A stretch of DNA of 42,507 nucleotides from an uncultured Lachnospiraceae bacterium (GCA_945864145.1 CAMBAN010000010.1:1-42507), one strand, 5' to 3'. Positions 25,458 through 35,626 are shown, numbered from the stretch's first letter. Notes: generated from the letters alone by a model not told the origin. Program-made: numbers and translations.

Positions 25458-26240
25458 ATGGTAGACTTATCTTTTCCGGTGCAGGAGTTAGAATATTTTT
25501 TACTGGTTTTTGTAAGAGTTGCAACTTTTATTTTTTCAGCCCCATTCTTTAGTACCAGAAATGTACCAAAGAGGGTAAGAATTGGATTAAGCGTGTTTGT
25601 GGCCTATCTCATGTATGCTTTCTATCAACCACACGTATATCCTGAATACAATACGGTATTAGGTTATGGCGTTATCGTTATGAAGGAAGTAGCAGTCGGA
25701 TTGCTTTTAGGAGCAGGGTCACAGCTGTGTACTTCCATTGTTTTATTTGCAGGAAGGATTGTAGACATGGAAGTGGGATTATCCATGGCAAATATCTTCG
25801 ATCCAAACACTAATCAGCAGACTTCTATTACAGGTAGTTTTTTCCAGTTTGGAGTATTGTTGATTTTATATTCCACAGGCTTACATAGATATTTACTAAA
25901 AGCATTAATGGAAACCTTTACTTTGATTCCCATAGCAGGTGCAAAGTTCAATTTGGACAGCCTGTTAGAAACAATGGTTACTTTTTTAGCAGATTATATT
26001 GTCATTGGTTTCCGAATTTGTCTGCCGGTTTTTGCAAGTATAACACTAATGAATATTATCTTAGGCTTGTTAGCAAAGCTGGCGCCCCAAATGAATATGT
26101 TCTCTGTAGGTATCCAATTAAAATTATTGGCAGGACTTAGTGTTTTATTTCTTACGATTGGAATGCTACCAAGTATTTCTAATTTTATCTCGAATCAGAT
26201 ACAGGCGATTATGGTAGCAGTCGTGGAGGGCATGATGTGA
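25458..26240 (+). CDS. fliR: Flagellar export gate protein FliR
   Basis: A 260-residue multi-helix membrane protein with FliR features: FVRVATFIFSAPFFSTRNVP at the N-terminus, then GLLLGAGSQL and ANIFDPNTNQQTSITG. It nucleates the FliPQR pore. Its stop overlaps the GTG start of flhB by 4 nt, so the two are translationally coupled. Confidence 0.96.
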   Translation: MVDLSFPVQELEYFLLVFVRVATFIFSAPFFSTRNVPKRVRIGLSVFVAYLMYAFYQPHVYPEYNTVLGYGVIVMKEVAVGLLLGAGSQLCTSIVLFAGRIVDMEVGLSMANIFDPNTNQQTSITGSFFQFGVLLILYSTGLHRYLLKALMETFTLIPIAGAKFNLDSLLETMVTFLADYIVIGFRICLPVFASITLMNIILGLLAKLAPQMNMFSVGIQLKLLAGLSVLFLTIGMLPSISNFISNQIQAIMVAVVEGMM

Positions 26241-27349
26241 TACTAGAATTAAATCTTCAGTTTTTTGCGGCAGATGGTCCCGGTGGTGAAAAGACAGAGG
26301 AACCTACCAGCAAAAAGAAAGAGGACACCAGAAAAGATGGTAAGGTTGCAAAAAGTAAGGAGCTTTCCAGTGGTGTTCAGCTTATTTGTTTATTTGTAAT
26401 TTTGAAATTTTATGTAGGAAACATGGGCGAACAGTTCCTTAAATTTTTTCAGGAAATGTATGAAAAATTTCCTGCCTATACTACCTATTGGGGCGGTCGT
26501 ATTGTGAAAACAGATTATACCTTTTTGTTTCACGGTATCTTTCTGGCAATATTAAAGCTGTTACTTCCTTTTTTTCTGATAGGTGTGATTATTTCCATTG
26601 TAGTAAATATGGCACAGTTCAAATTCCAGATTTCTACAAAACCGATGCATCCAAAGCTTGGCAAATTAAATCCAATCAATGGATTTAAAAGACTATTTTC
26701 AGTAGAAAAGCTGTTGGAGCTTTTAAAATCTATTTTAAAGGTCGTTTTGATTTCAGTAGTGGTTTACAGCACAATCAAGGACGACTGGGTATATTTATAC
26801 AAGTTTTATGAAATGCCTTTAAATCAGGCTATTGAATTAATTGGCAATATTGTGATTAATCTAGGATTGAAAATTTCTCTTTTCTTTCTGGTCATTGCCT
26901 TTGCGGACTTTGCCTATCAAAAATATAAGTTCCACAAGGATATCAAAATGACAAAGCAGGAAGTAAAGGATGAATATAAAAATGCAGAAGGAGATCCGCA
27001 GATAAAAGGTAAAATCAGACAGAAGATGAGAGAGGTCTCTCAACGAAGGATGATGCAGGATGTACCGAAAGCGGATGTTGTTATTACAAACCCGACACAT
27101 TTTGCAGTAGCAATTCGCTACGCACCGGATGAATGTCCGGCTCCGGTAGTGTTGGCAAAGGGTACGGATTATCTGGCACAAAAAATTAAGGCAGTTGCAA
27201 AAGAAAATGGAGTAGAACTAGTGGAAAACAGACCGCTTGCAAGAATGCTGTATGCAAATGTGGAAGTTGGACAACAGATTCCACCGGAACTTTATCAGGC
27301 AGTTGCAGAGGTTTTGGCTGCCGTATACAAGTCACAGGGCAAATTATAA
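26237..27349 (+). CDS. flhB: Flagellar export specificity switch protein FlhB
   Basis: A 370-residue export-gate protein. It starts with GTG and the LNLQFFAADGPGGEKTEEPT N-terminus, has four membrane helices, and a cytoplasmic domain with the autocleavage site NPTH beginning at Asn285. Cleavage between Asn285 and Pro286 lets FliK switch the apparatus from hook to filament substrates. It follows fliR by overlap and precedes flhA by 22 nt. Confidence 0.97.
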   Translation: MILELNLQFFAADGPGGEKTEEPTSKKKEDTRKDGKVAKSKELSSGVQLICLFVILKFYVGNMGEQFLKFFQEMYEKFPAYTTYWGGRIVKTDYTFLFHGIFLAILKLLLPFFLIGVIISIVVNMAQFKFQISTKPMHPKLGKLNPINGFKRLFSVEKLLELLKSILKVVLISVVVYSTIKDDWVYLYKFYEMPLNQAIELIGNIVINLGLKISLFFLVIAFADFAYQKYKFHKDIKMTKQEVKDEYKNAEGDPQIKGKIRQKMREVSQRRMMQDVPKADVVITNPTHFAVAIRYAPDECPAPVVLAKGTDYLAQKIKAVAKENGVELVENRPLARMLYANVEVGQQIPPELYQAVAEVLAAVYKSQGKL

Positions 27350-27371
27350 CGTTTGAAGGGGGAGACAGAAC

Positions 27372-29405
27372 ATGAAGAAGGCAGACATAGGAGTTGCGTT
27401 ATATATACTTGCCGCATTTATTATGTTAATCGTGCCAATCAGTAGTACACTGTTGGACGTTTTGCTGGCATGCAATATGGCGATTGCATTTACCGTTCTG
27501 TTTAGCACGATGTTTGCAAAAGAAGTCTTGGATTTATCCTTTTATCCAACCGTGCTTTTGTTCACCACAATTTTCAGAATCGCGTTGAATGTTTCATCTA
27601 CACGTTTGATTCTTTCTACCGGTAATCCCGGTAATGTTGTAACCACATTTGGCAATTTCGTAGGCGGTGGTGATTTCGTTATCGGTATTGTTGTTTTCAT
27701 CATTTTGATTTTAGTACAGTTTATTGTTATCAATAAAGGTTCTGAAAGAGTAGCAGAAGTTACTGCCAGATTTACCTTGGATGCTATGCCTGGTAAGCAG
27801 ATGGCAATTGATGCAGACTTAAATACCGGAGCTATTACAGATGCAGAGGCAAAGGTACGAAGAGATAAATTGCAACAGGAAGCGAGCTTCTTTGGTTCTA
27901 TGGATGGTGCAGTTAAATATGTAAAAGGAGATGCAACAGCAGGACTTGTTATTACAGCAGTAAATGTCATCGGCGGTATTGCAATGGGGATGCTCAGACA
28001 AGGCATGGATATAGGAGATGCAGCAAATAAATATGTACTGCTTACCATTGGTGACGGACTTGTCAGCCAGATACCTTCGCTTTTGATTTCTTTATCAACA
28101 GGTATTTTAGTTACCAAGGGCTCTAAAGATGCCGATTTTGGTTCTGTATTGATAAAACAGCTTTTTGGCATGCCAAAGGTACTTTACATGGTAGGTCTGG
28201 TGTTAATGGTACTTGGTATTTTGACACCATTAAGCAATCTGATTTTCTTACCGCTTGGAGCACTGTTTATTGTAGTTGGTCGTGTGATGGCAAATACCAT
28301 CGAAACAGCAGCTATTGAACAGGAGGCAGATACAGAGGAAGAAGATGCAGAGGAAATACGACGACCGGAAAATGTCAAATCTCTTTTGCAGGTGGACCCC
28401 ATCGAATTGGAATTTGGTTACGGTATTATTCCACTGGCAGACATCAATCAAGGTGGAGATTTACTTGACAGAGTTGTCATGATTAGACGACAGATTGCGT
28501 TAGAGCTTGGTACTGTTGTTCCAATCATCAGACTGAGAGATAACATTCAGTTAAATCCTAATCAATATATTATTAAAATTAAAGGTATACAGGTCAGTGA
28601 AGGAGAAATCCTGTTTGACCATTACATGGCGATGAATCCCGGGTTTGTGGAAGAAGAAATTTCAGGTATTCCAACCTTTGAACCATCCTTCCATTTGCCG
28701 GCTATCTGGATAACGGAAAACCAGAGAGAACGTGCAGAAAGCGTAGGCTACACTGTAGTTGACCCACCTTCTATCATCGCTACACACTTGACAGAGATTA
28801 TCAGGCAGTATCTGGCAGATCTTCTTACCAGACAGGATGTACAAAATCTGGTGGACAATGTCAAGGAAACCAACCCATCACTTGTGGATGAATTGGTACC
28901 AAAGCTTTTGGGACTTGGAGATATTCAGAAGGTATTACAGAATTTGTTAAAAGAAGGCATTTCTGTCAGAGATTTAGTTACCATATTTGAAACGTTGGCA
29001 GACCATGCAGCAACAACGCGTGATACGGATATTTTAACAGAGTATGTTAGACAGAGCTTGAAGAGAGCAATTTCCAATAAATATTTTCCGACAAATGAGA
29101 CAACAAGTGTAGTTACTCTTGATCCGAAGCTTGAACAGGAGATTATGGGAAGTATTAAGCAGACGGAACAGGGAGCTTATCTTACTCTTGACCCGGATAA
29201 GACGAAAAATATTATGGAATCTGTCGAAACAGAGGTTGGAAAGCTGGAAAAGCTAGGTAAAAATCCAATCGTCATAACCTCTCCAATTGTCAGGATGTAC
29301 TTTAAACGATTGACAGAGGATTACTTTAAAGACTTAATCGTCGTATCATACAACGAAATTGACTCTAGTGTAGAATTACAATCAGTAGGAATGGTGACAG
29401 CATAA
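27372..29405 (+). CDS. flhA: Flagellar export gate protein FlhA
   Basis: A 677-residue protein with eight or so membrane helices in the first 300 residues, the conserved FHIPEP-region residues (FTLDAMPGKQMAIDADLNTG) and a large cytoplasmic domain that docks chaperone-substrate complexes. GGGGGAG lies upstream of the ATG. Its stop codon and the flhF start share one base. Confidence 0.98.
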   Translation: MKKADIGVALYILAAFIMLIVPISSTLLDVLLACNMAIAFTVLFSTMFAKEVLDLSFYPTVLLFTTIFRIALNVSSTRLILSTGNPGNVVTTFGNFVGGGDFVIGIVVFIILILVQFIVINKGSERVAEVTARFTLDAMPGKQMAIDADLNTGAITDAEAKVRRDKLQQEASFFGSMDGAVKYVKGDATAGLVITAVNVIGGIAMGMLRQGMDIGDAANKYVLLTIGDGLVSQIPSLLISLSTGILVTKGSKDADFGSVLIKQLFGMPKVLYMVGLVLMVLGILTPLSNLIFLPLGALFIVVGRVMANTIETAAIEQEADTEEEDAEEIRRPENVKSLLQVDPIELEFGYGIIPLADINQGGDLLDRVVMIRRQIALELGTVVPIIRLRDNIQLNPNQYIIKIKGIQVSEGEILFDHYMAMNPGFVEEEISGIPTFEPSFHLPAIWITENQRERAESVGYTVVDPPSIIATHLTEIIRQYLADLLTRQDVQNLVDNVKETNPSLVDELVPKLLGLGDIQKVLQNLLKEGISVRDLVTIFETLADHAATTRDTDILTEYVRQSLKRAISNKYFPTNETTSVVTLDPKLEQEIMGSIKQTEQGAYLTLDPDKTKNIMESVETEVGKLEKLGKNPIVITSPIVRMYFKRLTEDYFKDLIVVSYNEIDSSVELQSVGMVTA

Positions 29406-30715
29406 TGATTATTAAAAAATTTCAGGGAAAAACAAAAGAAGAAGCGTTAGAAATTGCAAAAAAAGAATTAGGTGACGGACTAGTTGAAATGAATGTAAAG
29501 ACATTAAAAGCAAAAGGAATGCTCAGAATGTTCAAAAAGAACATGATAGAGGTAACCGTTGCCAAGGAAGAAGAAAATGAAAAGTATGGCTATGTAGCAA
29601 GTAAGGTGCAAAAAACAACAGCAGAGGAGGCTGGTGTAAAAGTATCACTTAGTCAGGGGAAAATCATTCCCATGAAGCAGCCAGTAAAAATTGCATCAGG
29701 TCAGGGCAGCGTGGAGCCGGTTATGGCGCCAACTGCAAATACTTCAGAACAAGAAGTGAAACAGGAGACTCCTAAGGGAAGTATTTTAGAAGAAAAATTG
29801 GATAATTTGCAGACTCTTTTAGAAAAGCAGCTTTCCAGTCAGGCTCAAAAGGAAGCAGAGGAGGAAAAAGCAAAGGAAAAAGAAAATGAAAAAAAGGAAG
29901 CAGAGAACAGAAATCGAATAAACTTCTTAAAGCTTCTTTATAACAAGATGATTGATAATGAAGTGGCAGAAAAGTATGCAAATGAAATCATTGATGAGAT
30001 TGATAAAAACTGTAAGGCAGATGTCACAATGGATATGATGCTTTCGGAAATTTATCAGAGAATGATTTTAAAGCTTGGTAAGCCATATACTTTAGAAGAT
30101 ACGGGAGAAAGTCAGGGACCAAAGGTTATTTTCTTTGTTGGACCAACCGGTGTAGGAAAAACGACGACGATTGCTAAAATAGCATCTACCTTCCGCGTAG
30201 AACAAAAGAAGAAGGTGACACTTTTGACTGCAGACACCTATCGTATTGCAGCAGCAGAGCAGCTTCGTACTTATGCCAATATTTTACAGGTTCCATTTAA
30301 GGTAGTGTATACAGCACAGGAAATTACAGATACCATCGAAGAGTATTCGGACTATGATTATATCCTGATTGATACTACCGGTCATTCACCAAATAACGAG
30401 GCACAAAGAGAAAGTATGAGTGACTTAATTAATTCAGTAGAAACAAAAGCAACCAAGGAGGTATTCTTAGTAGTTTCAGCTTCTACCAAATATCGCGATT
30501 TAACAAGGATTGCAGATACCTATAAAGAAATTGCAGATTATAAGCTCATCTTTACAAAACTTGATGAAACTTCGACAATTGGAAATATCTACAATTTAAA
30601 AATGTATACCGGAGCCAGCCTATCCTATGTGACCTGTGGACAGAATGTGCCGGATGATATTGAATTTTTCAACCCACAGACAACCGTAAAGCAATTGTTA
30701 GGTGGAAAACGTTAG
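29405..30715 (+). CDS. flhF: Flagellar SRP-type GTPase FlhF
   Basis: A 436-residue SRP-family GTPase that sets flagellar position or number. It has an N-terminal FlhF segment (MIIKKFQGKTKEEALEIAKK), a variable charged region (about 80-180), and an NG domain with P-loop GPTGVGKTT (from 246), DTYRIAAAEQLRTYA and TKLDET. The G3 motif reads DTTGHS (323-328), where the family usually has DTAGR. Its partner FlhG follows. Confidence 0.95.
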   Translation: MIIKKFQGKTKEEALEIAKKELGDGLVEMNVKTLKAKGMLRMFKKNMIEVTVAKEEENEKYGYVASKVQKTTAEEAGVKVSLSQGKIIPMKQPVKIASGQGSVEPVMAPTANTSEQEVKQETPKGSILEEKLDNLQTLLEKQLSSQAQKEAEEEKAKEKENEKKEAENRNRINFLKLLYNKMIDNEVAEKYANEIIDEIDKNCKADVTMDMMLSEIYQRMILKLGKPYTLEDTGESQGPKVIFFVGPTGVGKTTTIAKIASTFRVEQKKKVTLLTADTYRIAAAEQLRTYANILQVPFKVVYTAQEITDTIEEYSDYDYILIDTTGHSPNNEAQRESMSDLINSVETKATKEVFLVVSASTKYRDLTRIADTYKEIADYKLIFTKLDETSTIGNIYNLKMYTGASLSYVTCGQNVPDDIEFFNPQTTVKQLLGGKR

Positions 30716-30731
30716 GAAAGGAGCAAGTTGT

Positions 30732-31616
30732 ATGGATCAGGCAGAACAGTTAAGAAATGTAATAAAGATGAATCCGGTACCTGTTCCTCTTGCAAGAATC
30801 ATTACTGTTACAAGTGGAAAAGGCGGTGTAGGAAAATCGAATACAGCAATCAACCTTGCCTGTCAGCTGAAAAAGCTAGGTCAACGTGTGATTATTCTGG
30901 ATGCAGATTTCGGACTTGCCAATATAGAGATTATGTTTGGAACAGTACCACAGCACAATTTGTGTGATTTGATTTATCAAAGGAAAAGTATTACAGATAT
31001 TATTACCTGGGGACCTATGGATATCGGTTTTATTTCAGGAGGTTCAGGAATTACAGGACTTGCTAATTTAGGTAAAGACTATCTCAACTATATTATTCAA
31101 AATTTAGCAAAATTAGATGCGATTGCGGATGTTATCATTATTGATACCGGTGCAGGTATCTCAGATGCCGTTATGGATTTTCTGGTAGCAAGTGGAGAGA
31201 TTTTTGTAGTTGCAACACCGGAGCCGACTTCTATTACCGATTCCTATTCGTTGTTAAAGGCTTTGAATCAGCATCCAAGATTTTCACGAGAGGATTCTAA
31301 GATTAAAGTCATAGCAAATAAGGTAACCTCAGCAGAAGAAGGACTTAGCATGTTCAATAAGCTCAATTCTGTTGTGAACAGATATTTAAAATTACCCATT
31401 TCTTATTTGGGAGAAATCCCGCAGGATGCACATTTGGAAAATGCAGTTATGCAGCAGATGCCGGTCAGCATGCAGAGTCCGAATTCCAGATCTGCAAAGG
31501 CATATGAAAGAATGGCATATGCCATTATGGATAAGGAATATGAAAAACCAAGAACAAAGCGTGGTATGGCAGCATTCTTTTCACATATTGTAGCCGGAAA
31601 TAAAAAAATGGGTTAG
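30732..31616 (+). CDS. flhG: MinD-like ATPase FlhG (YlxH)
   Basis: A 294-residue ParA/MinD-type ATPase with deviant Walker A KGGVGKS (30-36), the LDADFGLANIEIMFG switch and IIDTGAGIS. FlhG stimulates FlhF GTPase and limits flagellar number. GAAAGGAG is 8 nt before the ATG at 30732, so I prefer it to the GTG at 30702 inside flhF. The N-terminal residues (DQAEQLRNVI) match the FlhF-activating helix of FlhG. Confidence 0.95.
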   Translation: MDQAEQLRNVIKMNPVPVPLARIITVTSGKGGVGKSNTAINLACQLKKLGQRVIILDADFGLANIEIMFGTVPQHNLCDLIYQRKSITDIITWGPMDIGFISGGSGITGLANLGKDYLNYIIQNLAKLDAIADVIIIDTGAGISDAVMDFLVASGEIFVVATPEPTSITDSYSLLKALNQHPRFSREDSKIKVIANKVTSAEEGLSMFNKLNSVVNRYLKLPISYLGEIPQDAHLENAVMQQMPVSMQSPNSRSAKAYERMAYAIMDKEYEKPRTKRGMAAFFSHIVAGNKKMG

Positions 31617-31631
31617 AAAGGCAAGGTTCTT

Positions 31632-32393
31632 ATGAGTGTATTGTTAAAAAGAGCAGTACAGGAGGTTAAAATGTTAGAGAAAATGATTACTCCTGGAGAC
31701 AAAGTAGAAATGACAGCATCTGAAAAAGTCATTCTTCCGGATGGAACGGAGGGCACAAGCAGATATATGACAATTGTGACAGATGTGTCAGAAGATAACA
31801 TACTGGAAATTGCAATGCCAATGGAAAAAACGAAGCTGGTATTGCTTCCGGTAGACGGAGAATACCATGTCTGTTTTTTTACAAACGCAGGGATGTATAC
31901 CGGAACAGTCAAAATTGTTGACAGACAAAAAAGAGAAAGCACCTATGTACTGATAGCTGAGCTTATTTCAGAGCTGACAAAATCACAGAGAAGAGAGTAT
32001 TATCGCTTAAACTGTGTGATTGAAATGGTAACAAAACAGATTGGGGAAAATGAAGCGCAGACTGTTGGAAAAAATCTGGGACATCTTGTTTCGCAGGAAG
32101 CATTTAGTAAAGGAGTAATTGTAGATATTAGTGGAGGCGGGCTCAGATTTGTATCAAAGCAGCAATTTGAACCAGGTACCTATTTATATTTGAAATTCTC
32201 TTTGCCGATAGAAAATGAAGAAAGAGAGTTTTCATTGGCAGCTAAAGTGGTAACCTCCGGTCGAGTGGGAAAACAGCCGGGCGAGTATGAAAACAGGGTA
32301 AAATTTCTTTATTTAGAGAATACAGTAAGAGAAGAGATTATTAAGTACATTTTTGATGAAGAAAGAAAAAACAGAAAAAACGGGAAAAGGTAG
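31632..32393 (+). CDS. PilZ-domain flagellar brake protein (YcgR/YpfA-like)
   Basis: A 253-residue cytoplasmic protein with an N-terminal YcgR-type beta domain (about 14-110) and a C-terminal PilZ domain with both c-di-GMP ligands, RREYYR (120-125) and DISGGG (from 165). When bound to c-di-GMP, this family slows the motor at the stator or switch. Two starts are plausible: ATG 31632 behind AAGGCAAGG, and ATG 31671 behind AGGAGG, which would begin MLEKMITPGD. Its place between flhG and cheB ties c-di-GMP signalling to the motor operon. Confidence 0.88.
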   Translation: MSVLLKRAVQEVKMLEKMITPGDKVEMTASEKVILPDGTEGTSRYMTIVTDVSEDNILEIAMPMEKTKLVLLPVDGEYHVCFFTNAGMYTGTVKIVDRQKRESTYVLIAELISELTKSQRREYYRLNCVIEMVTKQIGENEAQTVGKNLGHLVSQEAFSKGVIVDISGGGLRFVSKQQFEPGTYLYLKFSLPIENEEREFSLAAKVVTSGRVGKQPGEYENRVKFLYLENTVREEIIKYIFDEERKNRKNGKR

Positions 32394-32402
32394 TGTTGAA
32401 GT

Positions 32403-33512
32403 ATGACAATATCACAAGAAAGAGGGAAAATTAAGAAAAAAATATTAATAATTGATGACTCTGCACTCATGAGAAGAGTATCGTGTGATATAATAAATTC
32501 AGATGATCGATTCCAGGTTGCTGATCAGGCAGTAGATGGACAAGAGGCATATGAACTTTTAAAGAAAAACCGTTATGATGGAGTTATCTTGGATGTGAAT
32601 ATGCCCAAGATGGACGGCATCCAGCTTCTTCGACTTTTACAGAAGGATAAAATCAGAGCAAAGATTATGATGGCAAGTACAGATACCAGAGAAGGTGCAT
32701 CTGTTACACTGGAGGCATTAGAACTGGGAGCCATTGATTTTATTGAAAAGCCTGCAAATATTCTTCAGCTGAAGGGAGATACTTTCCGCAAACGTTTTTT
32801 GGAAATTCTATATGCGGTAACAACGAGCCATCAGACGAATATTCCAAGGGAAAGCGTGATACCAAAGGCAAAACAGGAGGAAAATGACAAAAAGCTGGTA
32901 GATATTGTCAGAAAGAGTAAACCGATTACAGCAGGACAAAAGGTAGTAGCAATTGCCTGTTCTACAGGAGGTCCAAAAGCACTGCAAAGTGTGATTCCGA
33001 AACTTCCGGCAGAGCTTGCTGCTCCTGTTCTGATAGTTCAGCATATGCCGCAGGGATTTACGCAATCCTTATCTGAAAGATTGAATTCCATGAGCAAGGT
33101 TTCCGTAAAGGAAGCAGCAGAAGGAGACGTCTTAGAAAATGGTAAGGTCTATATTGCCAGAGGCGGACAACACATGAATGTTGTTTCAAAGGGAGCAAAT
33201 GCCGTAATTCATTATACGGATGAACCTCCAAGAGAGGGTGTAAAGCCATGCGCCAATTATATGTATGAATCCTTAAAAAACTGTAATTACTCTCAGGTTG
33301 TTTGTGTAGTGCTGACAGGCATGGGGGCAGATGGCACAAAAGGAATCGTGAATTTGGAAACTGCAAAAAAAATACACGTCATTGCACAGGATGAAGCGTC
33401 TTCAACCGTTTATGGAATGCCGAAAAGTATAGCAGCTACGGGTTTAGTGAATCAAGTCGTTTCCTTAGATGATGTGGCCCAAGAAATTGTGATGAATGTG
33501 GGGGTCAAGTAG
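32403..33512 (+). CDS. cheB: Chemotaxis protein-glutamate methylesterase CheB
   Basis: A 369-residue two-domain protein. The receiver has Asp18/Asp19 and phospho-acceptor Asp64 (ILDVNMPKMDG). The methylesterase domain has the catalytic serine in ACSTGGPKAL, histidine in VQHMPQGFT and aspartate in GMGADGTKG. It demethylates and deamidates chemoreceptors. A basic 13-residue N-terminal extension precedes the receiver. No cheR is present in this window. Confidence 0.97.
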   Translation: MTISQERGKIKKKILIIDDSALMRRVSCDIINSDDRFQVADQAVDGQEAYELLKKNRYDGVILDVNMPKMDGIQLLRLLQKDKIRAKIMMASTDTREGASVTLEALELGAIDFIEKPANILQLKGDTFRKRFLEILYAVTTSHQTNIPRESVIPKAKQEENDKKLVDIVRKSKPITAGQKVVAIACSTGGPKALQSVIPKLPAELAAPVLIVQHMPQGFTQSLSERLNSMSKVSVKEAAEGDVLENGKVYIARGGQHMNVVSKGANAVIHYTDEPPREGVKPCANYMYESLKNCNYSQVVCVVLTGMGADGTKGIVNLETAKKIHVIAQDEASSTVYGMPKSIAATGLVNQVVSLDDVAQEIVMNVGVK

Positions 33513-33515
33513 TAT

Positions 33516-35603
33516 ATGGATACAAGTCAATATCTTGAGATTTTCCTTGATGAAACAAAAGAACATTTACAAAATCTGAATACTCAGATTATGGATTTGG
33601 AGCAAAATCCGGACAACATGGATACAATCAATGAAATATTCAGAGCAGCCCATTCCTTGAAAGGTATGGCAGGTACCATGGGATATAAGAGGATGCAGAC
33701 TTTAACCCATGATATGGAGAATGTTTTCTCAGAGGTTAGAAATGGAACCATTAAGGTACAGCCTGAAATGATTGATGTGCTTTTCAAATGTCTGGATGCA
33801 TTAGAAGAATATTTGGATAATATTCAACAGACTACAGATGAGGGAACTAATGATAACGAGGACCTTATCAAAATCTTAAATACTATCTTAAATAATGAAA
33901 AAGGTGAGCCTGCCCAGAAGGAAGAAAAGCCGGAAGCAGCAACTGCTCAGGCAGCAGGTGGAGCACCTGATGAAAGAGAAAAATGGAGAGCAATTAAGCC
34001 AAATGATACAGAGAAAATGCTCATTGAAAAGGCAAATAAGGAAGGACTTAAGGTATATGGCATTACTGTATATATTGAAGAAGCCTGCGTATTAAAGGCA
34101 GCAAGAGCATTCCTGGTATTTAAAGCATTGGAGAAACTTGGAGAAATTATTATTTCTCAGCCAACAGCTCAGGATATCGAGGATGAGAAATTTGAAAATA
34201 ACTTTAGTCTGTTATTTATTTCAGGAAATAAACAGGAAGAAGTTGTAGCTGCAATAAAAAGTGTTTCGGAAATTGAAGAGGCGCTTTGCAGTGAATATGT
34301 AGAAACACAACAGGCATCAGAGGAACCGGAAAAGGTAGAAGAACCTCCTAAGGAAGAAACAACGGCAACACCTGCAAAGCCTGCTGCAACACCTGCACCT
34401 GCAGCTTCAAAACCGGATGCAAAGAAAACACCTGCAAAACCAGTTGTAAATAGAACAGTACGTGTTGATATTGAAAAGCTGGATAACCTGATGAATCTTG
34501 TCAGTGAGCTTATCATTGCAAAGAATTCATTAGTATCAGCAACCGGTGCTCAAACAAACGGCGATAATGGTAATTTCAATGAACAGATTGAGTATCTGGA
34601 AAGTGTAACCACCAATCTTCATGAATCAGTCATGAAAGTACGAATGGTACCAATTGAAAGTGTTGTTGCCAAGTTCCCGAGAATGATCAGAGACCTGTCC
34701 AAAAAGCTTGGTAAGAAAATGGAACTGTATATGACAGGTGAGGATACAGAGCTTGATAGAACAGTAGTAGATGAAATCGGCGATCCATTGATGCATATGT
34801 TGAGAAACTCTGCAGACCATGGTTTGGAACCAAATGATGTCAGAGTGGCAAATGGCAAACCGGAGGTAGGTTCTATTTTCCTGGATGCTTATCAGGATGG
34901 TAATAATGTAGTCATCGAAGTCAGGGATGATGGCGGCGGAATTAACATCGAAGCTGTTAAGAATAAAGCGATTGAACGTGGAACCATTACACCGGAGCAT
35001 GCTGAAAATATGACAGAAAAGGAAGTCATTGATTTACTCTTCCTTCCAAGCTTTTCAACTGCAAAAAAGGTTTCTGATGTATCAGGTCGAGGTGTAGGTC
35101 TTGACGTAGTAAAATCAAAAATTGAATCGTTAAGTGGCGAAGTAGAGGTTAAGAATAAATTCGGGGAAGGTTCTTCCTGGATTATCAGATTGCCATTGAC
35201 ACTTGCTATCATTCAGGCATTGATGGTAACAATCGGAAATGAAAAGTATGCGATTTCTTTGGGCTCTATTTCAAATATTGAAGATATTTCGCCATCTGAT
35301 GTGAAGCTTGTACAGAATAAAGAAGTGATTCATATCAGAGGAACAGTCATTCCTATCATTCGTTTAAATCAGCTTCTGGATGTAGAATCTGAGCCAAAGG
35401 ACCCGGATGCAAACATGACAGTTATCATTGTCAAAAAAGGAGACAAGCAGGCTGGACTTGTTGTCGATGAACTGATTGGACAGCAGGAGATTGTTATTAA
35501 GTCCATGGGTAAATTTATCAAGGTGCCAAAAATTATTAGTGGTGCAACCATTTTAGGAAATGGTGAAGTTGCACTTATCTTAGATGCAAATACATTGATT
35601 TAA
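33516..35603 (+). CDS. cheA: Chemotaxis histidine kinase CheA
   Basis: A 695-residue kinase starting 3 nt after cheB. It has an Hpt domain with phospho-His46 (FRAAHSLKG), a CheY/CheB-binding P2 domain (about 155-260), an Ala/Pro/Lys-rich linker (about 270-310), the P3 dimerisation helices, and the catalytic domain with N-box HMLRNSADHG, G1 DDGGGIN, F-box LPSFSTA and G2 GRGVGLDVV. A CheW-like P5 domain ends the protein. It phosphorylates CheY and CheB. Confidence 0.98.
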   Translation: MDTSQYLEIFLDETKEHLQNLNTQIMDLEQNPDNMDTINEIFRAAHSLKGMAGTMGYKRMQTLTHDMENVFSEVRNGTIKVQPEMIDVLFKCLDALEEYLDNIQQTTDEGTNDNEDLIKILNTILNNEKGEPAQKEEKPEAATAQAAGGAPDEREKWRAIKPNDTEKMLIEKANKEGLKVYGITVYIEEACVLKAARAFLVFKALEKLGEIIISQPTAQDIEDEKFENNFSLLFISGNKQEEVVAAIKSVSEIEEALCSEYVETQQASEEPEKVEEPPKEETTATPAKPAATPAPAASKPDAKKTPAKPVVNRTVRVDIEKLDNLMNLVSELIIAKNSLVSATGAQTNGDNGNFNEQIEYLESVTTNLHESVMKVRMVPIESVVAKFPRMIRDLSKKLGKKMELYMTGEDTELDRTVVDEIGDPLMHMLRNSADHGLEPNDVRVANGKPEVGSIFLDAYQDGNNVVIEVRDDGGGINIEAVKNKAIERGTITPEHAENMTEKEVIDLLFLPSFSTAKKVSDVSGRGVGLDVVKSKIESLSGEVEVKNKFGEGSSWIIRLPLTLAIIQALMVTIGNEKYAISLGSISNIEDISPSDVKLVQNKEVIHIRGTVIPIIRLNQLLDVESEPKDPDANMTVIIVKKGDKQAGLVVDELIGQQEIVIKSMGKFIKVPKIISGATILGNGEVALILDANTLI

Positions 35604-35626
35604 TAATAGAAAGGCAAGGTAGAAAA

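Noticed and set aside
25109-25552. 147-residue + strand frame overlapping fliQ
   Set aside because: It overlaps the clearly recognisable fliQ in another frame and has no ribosome-binding site or recognisable domain.
29405-30715. Possible frameshift or decay in FlhF because of its variable region and altered G3
   Set aside because: The frame is intact over 436 residues with P-loop, DTYR and TKLDE motifs all present, so it is a divergent but whole gene.
32185-32211. TATA-N15-GCCGATAG sigma-28-like motif inside the PilZ gene
   Set aside because: The -10 is good but the -35 is poor, and it lies in coding sequence about 190 nt before cheB; likely chance.
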